Source: Amaurobius ferox
Lineage: Eukaryota; Arthropoda; Arachnida; Araneae; Amaurobiidae
Length of the DNA: 64,000 nt
Assembly: GCA_951213105.1 (NCBI GenBank)
Contig: OX578149.1
Coordinates: 1,240,001 to 1,304,000 of the forward strand
Direction of reading: 5' to 3'
The position numbers and the translations under genes are program-made. The notes beneath the pieces were generated by a model. It saw only the letters and a program-made list of their open reading frames with translations. It was not told the DNA's origin and ran no database searches. Position 1 is the stretch's first letter, and each line of letters opens with the position of its first letter. Shown here piece after piece: positions 52,151 through 63,259 of the stretch.

Positions 52151-52720
52151 AATTAGTATTTTGAAATTGTGACGTGTCACCACTTCTGGTATCTGGTAAA
52201 TCTTCAAAGTATCCCAGAAAATGAATCATTTTAAGGTGATGTCTGTGTATGTATAAACCCTAGTAAGTAAGTATGTTAGTGCATGTATATACATTAGTGT
52301 GTGCAAATGTTAATGTGTATATACGTTAGTGTGTGTGTGAGTCTGTGGATACGATATATCACAAACGATTCAAAAAGAATTTGGTTCGACTATTACAATC
52401 AGTGGATACTAGAACTCTATTTTAAATGCAATCAAATGTTTAGAGGACCCTCCAATGTTCGCATGATTTTTTTTTTTTAAATCATAAAATATTAGGCCCT
52501 TCAATAATAATAATCATTTCTGACAACTTTTGATTTGAAAATGAATGATACAAATTTTAAAATGCTAGCATTAACTGTTTTCGATATATCGCATAGTTTT
52601 TTAATGAATATTTTAAAGAAACATTAAAAATTTTGATTTTTACTAATGTTAAATAAATACTCAGATGTAATTTTTTTTATTAGAATACTAATAACACCAT
52701 TTTTAGAATTCTTGCCTGAA

Positions 52721-53538
52721 CCGTTAACGCCCATTCATGACAGGAGATACCTTTTGTACTTATTTCGTATTTTGATGCCGCAGAATTCACCAATGGTCAT
52801 AAAACACTTCATTGCATTTTGCCAGTATAAATAAGTCACCTGTTTAAACTAGTAAGTTGTCAAAAACATACAATTTCAATTTACATGGTGTTAATTCACT
52901 GCCAAAATCTTTGTTCTGGGATTCTTGTATACCATCATCATCAGACTTTTTTTATTGGATTTTTTAGGACTCATTTGTGCATCATTGCCAATTAATAGTT
53001 TTTGGACATCAGTGTTTAGCTGTATTTAAGCAATGCCGCCTTGGCTACAACCTTTAAATGATTGTAGTTGAGCATACTGAGATCATGATACTTGACCTCC
53101 ACAAAATGAGTGTGATGTATGTGATTTTGTGGTGTTAATATAGGCTCTGTAGCATTTTATATTAGTTTTCGGTATCTTGAAGTTTCAGTATTTTATGATT
53201 TCAGGAGAGCTTAATGGACCTCAACCTAAAAGTATTTGCATAATCAATATTCCTTCAACTGTGGAATGGTCCTTTAGATATTAAATAAGGAAACTGTGGT
53301 TATATATAATCAGGGTCAGATTACCCATTGAAATAAAGTAGTTTCGGACCAAGGAATATTTTTATATCCTAAACATAACAGGTTAAACATCACATTCATA
53401 CAGCAAACATTCCATTCCATTCATAACAGGTTAAACATTACATCAGATGCATAATTCAACTACTATCAGTATTACCTGATTTATCTTGTGCCTCATGATA
53501 CCGAAGCTCTTCAGATGAATACCCATTTTGCAAAAAAT
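52721..53538. other. Nothing recognised
   Basis: AT-rich; a 21-bp word CATAACAGGTTAAACAT.ACAT occurs at about 53379 and 53423. Confidence 0.4.
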
Positions 53539-53772
53539 CTATACATACAGATCCCTTTCCCTCAGCACTCTAGATATCCTTTTTAATTTCCTTCTCGAGT
53601 GGATGGCCACTCCTGCAAACACTCGCAACTTCCAGATCAGCAGTACTTGGGATCCTCTTCCACAATATCGTAAAACCCATTCAGGCTTTTTGGCATAAAT
53701 ATCCATTCTGTCCTTCATCAGATGCATAATAAAAATGACTAACTTCGTAAATTCCTTCTGCTTTTCTTCCAA
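53539..53772 (-). CDS. Unidentified 77-codon open stretch, possible exon
   Basis: Reads EEKQKEFTKLVIFIMHLMKD, then RMDIYAKKPEWVLRYCGRGS, VLLIWKLRVFAGVAIHSRRK, ending RDLYV and stop. Strongly protein-like: charged start, helical middle, basic end. No ATG opens it (first codon TTG), so it would be an internal or terminal exon or a relic. I do not recognise the family and no partner exon was found. On the other strand 53826-54035 is also open but less convincing. Confidence 0.3.
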   Translation of the reverse strand: MEEKQKEFTKLVIFIMHLMKDRMDIYAKKPEWVLRYCGRGSQVLLIWKLRVFAGVAIHSRRKLKRISRVLRERDLYV

Positions 53773-54039
53773 TTAGATTAAATCCAGTTTTAATTAGATA
53801 GATCCTGATACTGGGATTAGCGACAATGCGCAATGCAAGACCTGCACAATATCCAAACATTACGATGTGTCAGCAAGATGAGGAATACAGAAGATGTGAG
53901 CCACTTGTATGCAGCAACAATTTTTCTAAAAGAAAAGAGCAAAATATAAGACTGTGTGAAAATAATTTTCGAAAGAAACTATTCATTAAAAGCAGTGTTG
54001 AGAGGAAAAGAATACCAGATAAGGTCAAAGACTAACTTA

Positions 54040-54934
54040 GAGTCTTCAGAGATGTAAGGAAAAAGTATTGAAGTTACAAGAAATCCAACACACCTGATGA
54101 GGCCGACTTGAGAGATGAACCTGCATGACTCATGTCGTGCTTTCTGAATTGGAATTGCTCTTTTAAATGGGAAGGGTCATTCTATATTCAATTCTATGTA
54201 TTTTCAGAATTTTTTAATAGACTCGGGGTACAATGGGATACTCTCACAAATATCTTGACTACAGTTTAGTAAAGTTACAAAATCAAAGTATCCTTAGAAT
54301 TTGTAACACAAATTAAGAAACTGTTTAGCTAGAAAAATCATAATTTAAAGTTGTGCAAATTGTTCTAAAATCCTTCATTATGATTAATAAAAAAAAAGTT
54401 TGCATAGTTGCTCTAGATTAATTTTATTAAATTAAAGATTTTGAAAATCAATTACATTGCATTGGAAGGTAATGTTCCATTGTATTCCTAACATGCTGTT
54501 CTACTGTGTCCCAATGTACAATTTGTATTTTAAAAAAATGATTGCCAATATGCACACTTTTTGCTTTAACTGATATATTGTAATGGCAGTTGTACTTTGC
54601 AGTAAGTGCAGCATGAAGTTTCCAATAATAATTTTTTGTAGTAACTTGCAGAATATTTTGAATTCAATTACATCAGTTATGTGGCTTTTAAAATTATTGA
54701 TATTTCCAATTTCTTAAATCATCTCTTATTTTAAGAAAGATTTTTCAAGTTCATATATTATCTATTGTGTTTAAACGATTGTTGAAGCAGAAAAAATAAA
54801 CAGTACTTGAACTATTTTAGCATCTTCATTTTGGCATAAGTTAAACAAACTTAAGATCAGTCTGTGAAGATAATTTTGTAAAGCGAGAACAAATATTCAT
54901 ATGCTTCTTTTAAAAGGAATTAAATATTTTATAA
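54040..54934. other. Nothing recognised
   Basis: AT-rich, no supported ORF. Confidence 0.4.
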
Positions 54935-55330
54935 AAAAATTTGAAAAACAATATCATTTAGAAAGACACTCGGATTTTACATATTTCAAACTACAAGCAA
55001 AGTTGGGAATATACTGCTATCTTACATATAAAGGAAAATGTGTATGTGTGGTGTGCAGTGGGAAATCTATGTTGTATGGACATAAAATTTGGCACACAGG
55101 TATATAAATTTATAACAAAGTGTATGCACCTTGGCAATACTTTTCTTTTTAATTTGAATTAGTTTTGAAAAGCAATATCATTTAGAAAGCCACTCAGATT
55201 TTAGATATTTTAAATTACAAGCAAAGCTGGGGATATTCTGCTATTTTACATATAAAGGATATATATGTGGTGTGTAGCAGGAAATCTATGTTGTACGACC
55301 ATGAAATTTGGTACAAAGTGTGGCAATACA
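54935..55330. repeat. Direct duplication of about 160 bp containing type 3 repeats
   Basis: 54940-55100 and 55160-55320 share TTTGAAAA.CAATATCATTT, AGAAAG.CACTC.GATTTTA, AGCAAAG.TGGG.ATAT and GGAAATCTATGTTGTA, the last being a type 3 repeat read in the opposite sense to the copy at 20836. Confidence 0.85.
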
Positions 55331-57140
55331 TTTTTGCCACACTTGGTAATACATTTTTTTTTAAATTTTAATTAGCTTTGAGTTATTTTATATTTCAATA
55401 CGATTTTGAGCAATATTCACGATTTTCACACAAATCAATTTCTTAATGACCAAAAATATTATTACATACATATTATTACAGAAAATATTATTACATCTTG
55501 ACACCATCAAAAAAATTGGAGAACATACTTTCCAATGATGTTTGAACAGCATCCATTCTTTCATATTTATCTACTTTTTTCAAATACATTGAAATTTGCA
55601 TTTTTTATGTTATGCGATACTTCTTTCACTGCATTCCAAAAAACTGAGATTAGTTAAAAAACTGAGATTTAATTTATATATAAAATGTAGTAAAGATATG
55701 AACATTAATAAATATTTCATAGAAATAAAAATAAGATTTTTAAAGCATGGCGTTGGTTTGAATTTTGGCCAAATATAAAGATTTAGTAATTGAAACCATA
55801 TTAAGAAAGTGAAATGAGATTATGCAAAATTGATCCATTATTATTGACATGGCAAAAAGTCATTTTTTAAATTTCGTAACTTAACCACGGAAGCATTTCA
55901 GTTAAAATTGCAAAGAATCATTGCAAGTATAGGATACATTGAAGAATGTTTAAATGAAACAAGTTTATAGGTATCACCTTTCCTATTGAACATATAGCAA
56001 AAAATATAATTTTCAGCTTATAGTTAGTACCTATGCAGTACATGTAAAATCTAAATTTTCAGATTTTCTGACTCAGCAGTTTTTCATTACAGATTTTCAA
56101 AAAGTGCAAGAAATGCTCAATTTCACACAAGTGCTATTCACGAAGAAATTACAATTTTTGTAACTAATAATGATATATGAATCATATATAGCTCATTTGA
56201 AAGCTCTTTTTATGGCTTTTATTTATAACACATTTGATATATAACACACAATACTTAAAAAAAAAAAATTAAAATTATTAATTTTCAAAACTCAATTTTG
56301 AGAATCTCAGAAACTCCTTTATTTTATTTTGTTTTCAAAAAAATATGTTAATCTTATACCTATTTGTTATGCTACAGACTGCTTAAAGGAAAAAATTAAT
56401 CAATCAAGCAAAATATTTAATTAAGCAGCTATAGCACAACTCCTGATTGAGCAGTTTAGAATAATTAGATTAAGAAATCAAGAAATTCAATAATTAAATT
56501 AAAAGTATTTAATGATGATTATTAAATTTTGAATAGAATTAACTCTGCCGTGATGAATCACGACACTATTGTCCAGATGTTTGAAGCATAGGCGCTGAAT
56601 TTTCAAAATCTCAGCAGAGGGCACAATTCGATATACAAAAGATTCACAAAGTCAATATAATAACTTACAAGACCTCCTTGAAGAAAGTAAGCATATGTTG
56701 TGTTTAACAGATAGAATAAAACCTGCTGTGTTTAAAAAAGATAAATGAAGACATAATATTTAGTTTAAAGAAAATTAGTTTATTAAATTGTACTTCAAAT
56801 TAACAAATACAAAAACACTGCTCACAGGCAGGCAACTCAGAAAGAATTAACATTAGAATTTTATCAACTTAGTTAAAATTAAGGAATTAGCATAAAAACT
56901 TTACTCAAAACAATCTATTTAAATTTCATCAAAAATCATTAACAAAAATATTAAATTTAAAGAATTTTAGAATTTAACCCAGGCTCTTAAAAAATTATGA
57001 AGGTTTAGAAATTTGCTCTCAGAATAAAGTTTTAGAATTTTAATTTTACAGAATAAAATTTGATTAAATACATTAAAAGAAATATTGAGAAATCATATTC
57101 AGAATTAAAGAAATTAAGGGTTTAAATAAAACATCAGTAT
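55331..57140. other. Nothing recognised
   Basis: Very AT-rich. Possibly includes the decayed interior of an LTR element whose LTR lies at 57142-57960, but no protein text was found. Confidence 0.4.
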
Positions 57141-57141
57141 T

Positions 57142-57960
57142 CACCCGGATGGGCCGCCAGACAGGGGGAAAGTTCCAATCATTGGAGCTGCACAGATTTT
57201 GGAAAAAACTGGTTTTCGGGAAATCACCAAACTTGAAACAGGAGAGGATTCAGCACTTTTGAAAAACATCAGCAGAGGCCTAACAACCACATCTGGAACG
57301 CTAGGATTTTCTCAATACTCGGACGTCATCGTCAGACGCTTCATTTACATAACTCGCAAAAGGAATTTCACCATACACTTTTCTGGAGAGTTACGTCGCG
57401 AATTACGCGAAAAAGCTTGAAAAATGCATAATTTAAATTAAAACAACTAATGAAAAAAAAGAATAACACGAGGAACTTAACGTTCCATTAAAAACTCGCG
57501 TGGAACATAAGTTCCATTCGAAAATAAACAACGCGCTTCTCGCGCTAACCACAACGAAGGATTTCAACAAAAAACTGAAACTGAAAAGTTCTGCGCGCGT
57601 ATTTATACTTGCGGCAAAAGGGCGAGTTTAGATAAACGGCAGCAATTAAAATTCGCTTACCGAAATTAGAATTGCCAAAATAATACTCATAATTCCGAGA
57701 GCAGACGATCCGTAAAAATGCGAACCAATTAAAATAAATCACGAATTCCAGAGGCGCGAAAACGCTTAGGTGGCGCCTTAAATCGCAGTAAAAAGCCCGC
57801 AAAACAGAATTCCGAAAATGGCCGCAACTGAAATTTTTGAATTGCAGTGAGACATGGAAATAACTTGAAACTGTAGAACAAACGGAATTTCTAACCAAAA
57901 TGGGAAAATGAGACATCAAATTAAAGGGAATTTTAAGGGGAATCAAATAAATAAATAATT
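57142..57960 (-). repeat. LTR-like segment with TATA promoter and PBS-like end
   Basis: On the minus strand TATAAATA lies at 57607-57600, followed 18-26 bp later by CAGTTTCAG, an initiator-like site. After GGAACTTTCCCCCTGTC comes TGGCGGCCCATCCGGGTG (57159-57142), like the LTR-leader junction TGGCGnCCGTCCGGG of many arthropod retroelements. GC content is clearly higher than in the flanks. Outer end is a guess. Confidence 0.5.
57600..57607 (-). promoter_or_regulatory. TATA box of the LTR-like segment
   Basis: TATAAATAC followed by GCGCGCAGAACTTTTCAGTT on the minus strand. Confidence 0.55.
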
Positions 57961-58449
57961 TTTAAAATTTACAAATCAAAAGTAATATTAATTTAAGGAA
58001 TGGAACATTTTTAACTAAGAATATTATAAAGAAAATTAATTTAGAAGATTAAAAATATTCTAATTAAAGAATAAATGAAGAAGCCAATAAATATTATTTA
58101 AATATTACCAAATTAAGAATATTGAGCCAGGGAAAAAGAAATAAAAGTAAATTTTCAAACCTCCAAATTACCTAAATTCTAAAGCAACCCAACACATATG
58201 TCAGTTAGGTGACTACAATTGTTTCGAGGTCATTATAATGCCCTACTTGAGACCAAAAGAATAGCATGTGCCCTTAGCAACCGCCAAGAATGAACTGCCC
58301 AATGAACGGCAGTAGTGGCTGTTAAGAGCGCATAATGTTATTTTGGCCTAAAAAGGGGGGATTACAATGCCATTGAAGCAACTATAGTGACACATATAAC
58401 TGTCACGTATATGCTTTCCTCAAGGAAGTTTTGTAAGTTATTGTCTTAC
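57961..58449. other. Nothing recognised
   Basis: AT-rich then mixed DNA; no ORF or repeat identified. Confidence 0.4.
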
Positions 58450-58462
58450 ATCAGCAGTTTTA

Positions 58463-58741
58463 GAGTGGGATAACCGAGATGTTAAGTCACGAGGTTTGTA
58501 GTCGGGGGACCCGAGTTCGATTTCCAGCTTTGCCTAAACTGTCACCGTGTACAAGCATGCTAAGTTTGTGGGTTCGAAAGTTCTTCGAAGCGGTTGGTAG
58601 CACGGGATGGAGGGTAGATCCCTGTAGATGTAGCCCTCACTGGGTTCAGTCTAAATTAGAAAATTAGATGGCACTATCCCGGCGATCTAAACAGATATCT
58701 TACACCTTTGTCGGACGGTAGGTCTGGGACGAAAGAAAGAA
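58463..58741 (+). mobile_element. tRNA-derived SINE with target duplication
   Basis: A-box-like TGGGATAACCGAGATGTTAA, B box GAGTTCGATTTCC (58513-58525), body AGTTTGTGGGTTCGAAAGTT and CTCACTGGGTTCAGTCTAAA, tail CTTTGTCGGACGGTAGGTCT, GGGACGAAAGAAAGA. Perfect 13-bp ATCAGCAGTTTTA at 58450-58462 and 58742-58754. Confidence 0.88.
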
Positions 58742-58963
58742 ATCAGCAGTTTTATATATTGTACGATAAATATTTTTATTCATTTTAGGACTGCGCCACT
58801 TTAGTTTACCACTTATAAAACTTGCTCTTTGACTCCTGAACTCACTCCCTTCTTCACGTACCAGATGTCATCATCTACACATTGCATTTTCTCCCTTTGA
58901 GGAGCAATTAGGGGGTTGAAAGTCATAGAAGTACTATATATGGCTGTATTGAAAGTGAAGAGT

Positions 58964-58998
58964 GGGGGGGGGGGGCTACAAGGCTAATGTCTTGTAGC
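58964..58998. repeat. G run and 8-bp hairpin
   Basis: Twelve G (58964-58975) run into GCTACAAG, loop GCTAATGT, CTTGTAGC. Confidence 0.85.
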
Positions 58999-58999
58999 G

Positions 59000-59345
59000 T
59001 TGCCACCAATAGAGGTAACTCTTGTAGTCCCCCTAGCAAGAATCCGTCACGTTATGCTCTCCAGCATATTGTTGATTAAACACACCAGACCCTGACATGG
59101 TCGGTGGGATATCTATACAAATTTCCCAGTGGGTCGGGTCTATTGCATTTAATTTTTTCTGTAATGTGTATGATGGGACTAAAGGGGCAATCATGCCATG
59201 TTTATCCTGATCCAATCTCGGAGCTAGTGTCCAGACCTGCGGTCACACCCACTGAGGGTGGAAAGCCCAGGCTACCCGACTTATCCGAGGGCATGAGCAG
59301 CAAAGTGAGTGGCCGGACACCCACTGAGGGTAAAAAAGGATAAAG
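59000..59345. repeat. Unclassified segment with repeated CACCCACTGAGGGT
   Basis: The 14-bp word occurs at about 59247 and 59319; higher GC than surroundings. Possibly another SINE-like repeat, not identified. Confidence 0.35.
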
Positions 59346-61703
59346 TTGCAAAACAATAAAATCAAAAACTGGAGTTATGATATGTAACGAAACCTTAAGA
59401 TTTCATAACATATAAATTTATATGAATGTGGATGTCCATACCATCATGTAAGGAAGATATGCAAAAACAAGTTTCATTAAGTAAACATAAACGTGTAAAT
59501 GAAGGGCTTGGAGCACCAACATGACTAACGACGCTTTTTGCCAAACTGGGATTTCTACATCAAATAACACCTAACTGGTATGCAGCAATCTCTGGAAAAA
59601 TGCCATTTCTGTTAAAATTGTACATTGTCATGTTTCACCAATCTCTTTAAATGAAAGATCTAATATAGTTATATTATTTAATTTAAAAACACCTATCAGT
59701 ACCACTTAATAGGATGCGATGCGCAGAGCCATTATAACATATATACTTACCAGTGTTGCTGCTCTTAAATCAAAATCTGCATGTTTAATACAATATATAG
59801 GTCTTTCAGCAGTTTGGCGATTTCTCATGCAAAAATTAAATTTTGCTGTTTTAATTCAAATTTATCCATGAGAAATAAATATGTTTATAATTAATTACAA
59901 ATTGAAATATAACCTTTACGAATAGCATAAAAATATTGCGTTATTTTTTCCTCACAAACCAAACTGAAACCTTTATTAACAGAACCAAAACATCACACTG
60001 CCCAAACATCACTCATCTGAGACCACACCAGTTGAACATATGCCAAGTCTTCCTATAAAACTCAACCATTTTTCCACAAGGTTCCTACGAATCCGATATT
60101 TTCTATTTTCTCATAATTTATATTTCTAGATTTCTGGGTTCAAATGACTTTGTTATTGGCTGCCAAATGCCCTGCGCTCACCAGGAATAAAGCTACCCGT
60201 GGGGTTTACGGCTTCAAACGAAATGAATGCCATCTGTAAAGACGACACTGGTATCGAGGAGTCATTACAGATAAGATCTATTTAGGTAGACCAAATAAGT
60301 CATCTCTACTTCGTGGTTATCATTTATAGTTATTCCTGGAGGGAGACAGCTATTTTTTAGAAATGCCAATCCCATGGCTGTAAATATTCTGCTTCTCTTT
60401 GAATTAGGTAGTCAGTCGGAAAAATTTTGGCAACCAGCTGTTTTTGGCATTAGATTAAACAGGTTTTCTGGGAGTCAAGAGGAGCTTGGTTGTTTGTGTG
60501 CGAAATAATTTACGGCGCTATGGTAAGGAAGATGTGAACAAGAGAACTGAAATGTGACATTTACGATTTTCTTTCAATTACTTTTATGTTTAAAACATTT
60601 CATTTTCTGGTATTTAGTAAAATATGAAGTTAAAAAAAAATCTTGAAATTTCCCAGAGGGGGCTTTGCTCCCTCTGGAAAAGATCAGCGGGGCTCGTATA
60701 GGGAAGATCTCTTTATGACATCAGGAGGAGTGGAATAGTCCGCCCATTCACAAGAGGAAAATCAAATATGGAAAGGGCCCACAATCAAGTTCCCAAGGGA
60801 TAGTACTTAGATTTTCAGCTAGCCTAAACTGAAATATCTTGTTAATAGAGATGGTGGGTGGATGCAAGTAGGCTTCTAGATTGTCTATGGGATAAACTTG
60901 GATGACTATTCACCATTCATTTTATAGCCTTATGAATATCCTCCTGGACACACTCGTGACTCAAATCTCACGTTCAGCAAATTACATATACTTTTTATGC
61001 TGAACAGATCCCATTATTAGGGCACAAGCCCTTCCTTATACGAGTCCTACTATATATTTAGTATTTCAGCATTCAAATTGTTAACACACATAATATACAA
61101 ACTTTCATTCAATTCAAACAAAAATTATTAAACTCTTTTGGCTTCTTAAAATAAATTATTTTGCTCACTTTTGTTCTGAAATTTCTCTTAACTCTCACAT
61201 GCTCTCCACTATGAGACTCTCATCTGATTCCTCATCATTAAGTGCCTTGAGTTGTGTTTTTTTTTAGTGGATTATATGGAATTTTGATTTTTTTTTACAT
61301 ACAATAAATTGCAGAATTTGATTAATACATAGATTTGACACAATTTCATCACAAATAGTATAAATAAAAATTACGGAATATAAATTAGTTTCAAGAATAC
61401 TACAAGTGTTACTCTTAAATATATAGAATGATTATTAGAAATCTGACATGAACAGCACATGGTTTTCTCTAAATTCATATTCATTTTTCTTTATGTTTCA
61501 TAATGCAATCATTCATTTTATTGCACAAAATAACAGATAAAATGAATATTTGGAACAATATCCACTTTGCAGTTTTAAAACATTTACTTTTCATTTGGTG
61601 ACTTAGCACATTTTAAAATGACACCAGTTCACAAAGAGAAAAAAAAAATTGAATATGGTTTATTCAAGAAATATGGGGTTCGTCTTATCCATAAAATTAT
61701 GTA
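59346..61703. other. No supported gene
   Basis: Mostly AT-rich. At 60651-60676 CCAGAGGGGGC and GCTCCCTCTGG form a short hairpin. No ORF above background. Confidence 0.4.
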
Positions 61704-63006
61704 CAACAGAGGTCGTTTGCACTTTATGGAAATGATTTTGTATTTATGTTTCTTGTCAGCATTTTGAGATAAAGATTTGGCATTTTCAATATAATCGTCT
61801 GCTACTGTTTTGTTTTAATTGGAATGTAGAATAAAAGATTTATTTTGAAAATGGCTTCTGAAGCTAATACATGGCTCGAAGGTTACGTAAATGCGCTTTC
61901 CGAGGAAAAATATTGGTATCAACAAATTCATTGTAAAGTGGTGTAAAAATCGAGGTTATTGCATTTCAAAGAAAGGTATTTTTAATATATTAAATTTGAA
62001 ATGGAAAAAGCGTCGAGCTAAAAGTAAAAATGAACCACATAATCACATCCTAAGACTGTTTGAATGCCGGTAAATATCAAGAAAGTGAAGTCTCTGATCC
62101 TAAAAGAAAATCCACTGACTCAAAGATCCATTGTATCGAAACTGGGAATGTCTTCTGGCACTGTAAGTAAAATCATTCATAAAGATTTGAAGTTAAAAAA
62201 TGATGTTTAAATCTAAAGTTCATCTGCTTTTGCCAAAGCATATTGCGGAAAGAAAAACAAATTGTATAAACTTATATGAAAAACACCTAGCTGCTGATAA
62301 ATGGAAATTTGTGGTAACACTCAATGAGGCATGGGTGTATTTATGTGACTGTAATAAAAAAGAGCCAATTTCTATTGCTCAACTGACGAAAATGACCGTA
62401 CAAAATGGCTTCGTCAATGTACAGAAAAATCCCCAAAGGAATTCATGATAGTTGCAGGATTTTGTTACAACAGTAAATTAAAACTCAAAAAAGTCTCAAA
62501 TAAAGCTAAAATTAATTCACTCTACTATCAGCAGAATATTTTAGAACTAATTTTTGAAAAAAAAATTCCAGCCTTATATGGAAAAGACATCAATAAAGTT
62601 GAGCTTCATATGGACACAGCCTCTAATCACAGATCTAAGTCAACTGCCACACATTTAGCAAAGAAAAAATCAGAAACAGGAATAAAATGTATCCCATTTA
62701 ATGACATACCTGTAAAATCACCTGACACTTCTCCTATGGACTTTTTCACTTTCAGTTTGTTAAAACGAGCTTTAGGAAAATGGCATCCAAGAACACTGAA
62801 CGGACTTTGGAAAATGACCAAAGAGAAGTGGGATAAAATTGACATGATGGTGCTAAGGAAAAGTTTACTTTGATGGAAAATTCGAGCTAGAGCTATAGTC
62901 AAGAATCAAGGCTATCAAATAGAAGCAAATTGATGCATGAAATATGCCCTTTATGCATAAAAATTAATTATCAAAATCGTTTCCATAAAGTGCAAATGAC
63001 CTTCTA
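61704..63006 (+). mobile_element. mariner-superfamily DNA transposon, decayed
   Basis: Inverted repeats: left GAGGTCGTTTGCACTTTATG, GAAATGATTTTG (about 61709-61740) against right 62972-63004 (CAAAATCGTTTCCATAAAGT, GCAAATGACCTTC). TA is present at 61702-61703 and 63005-63008. About 1.3 kb, one transposase gene on the plus strand. Confidence 0.88.
61851..62873 (+). pseudogene. mariner-family transposase, broken
   Basis: Cut-and-paste transposase. The first ATG at 61851 gives MASEANTWLEGYVNALSEEK. A helix-turn-helix reads TQRSIVSKLGMSSGTVSKII (about 62115-62175). The catalytic core is in two frames. In 62200-62448 WKFVVTLNEAWVYLCDCNKK sits where this family has TLDEAWVY, so the first catalytic Asp is Asn. 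In 62445-62873 MIVAGFCYNSKLKLKKVSNK, then ALYGKDINKVELHMDTASNH (second Asp) and FNDIPVKSPDTSPMDFFTFS (third Asp region), ending LRKSLL at TGA 62873. The N-terminal part has several frame breaks. The same transposase family is common in spiders, to my recollection. Confidence 0.85.
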
Positions 63007-63094
63007 TAGAACAACATCTGACTAATATATTTTAGCAAATTTGATCTTTTACTTCAGATTTTTTTTTAATTTTTGCAGACTATTAAAAGAAATT

Positions 63095-63250
63095 TCTATT
63101 TTTATCACAGTGCACCAAAATCTGATCAGGGTAAAACATAAGTGATTAAATGCCAAATTTTCCAAAATATTGTCCAATAGTTTTCAGTTTGAGTGGATAC
63201 AGACCGACATCAAGCTAAAAATAGTGGATAGAGTTCTAGAGTAATGATTC
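63095..63250 (-). repeat. Old fragment of the hairpin-headed repeat type 1
   Basis: GTGCACCAAAATCTGATCAG, AAGTGATTAAATGCCAAATT and GAGTGGATACAGACCGACAT, AAGCTAAAAATAGT follow the same order as in copy A (20420-20720) but are much diverged. Confidence 0.65.
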
Positions 63251-63259
63251 TCAATGGTA

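Larger units (their letters stand above)
50053..52188 (-). mobile_element. Penelope-like retroelement with inverted terminal arms
   Basis: Flanked by perfect 12-bp copies of GTATCTGGTAAA (50041-50052 and 52189-52200). Two arms of about 500-550 bp face each other (50055-50600 and 51603-52150). Between them, on the minus strand, lies RT followed by a GIY-YIG endonuclease domain. RT plus GIY-YIG with inverted, partial repeats defines Penelope-like elements. 5'-truncated and mutated. Confidence 0.9.
49733..52720 (+). repeat. Hairpin-headed repeat type 2, interrupted by a SINE and a Penelope-like element
   Basis: Head CTTTCCCTACATACATAGTA at 49733. The body resumes only at 52201 with AAATGAATCATTTTAAGGTG, ATGTCTGTGTATG, GAGTCTGTGGATACGATATA and TTTTAAATGCAATCAAATG. 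The SINE at 49746 and the element at 50053-52188 fill the gap. Confidence 0.75.

Noticed and set aside
57545..57946. 133-codon minus-strand ORF
   Set aside because: Lies across the LTR-like promoter region and resembles no protein; open by chance in GC-richer DNA.
59033..59343. ORFs on both strands as a gene pair
   Set aside because: They overlap antisense, lack domains and contain the duplicated CACCCACTGAGGGT word, so a non-coding repeat is more likely.
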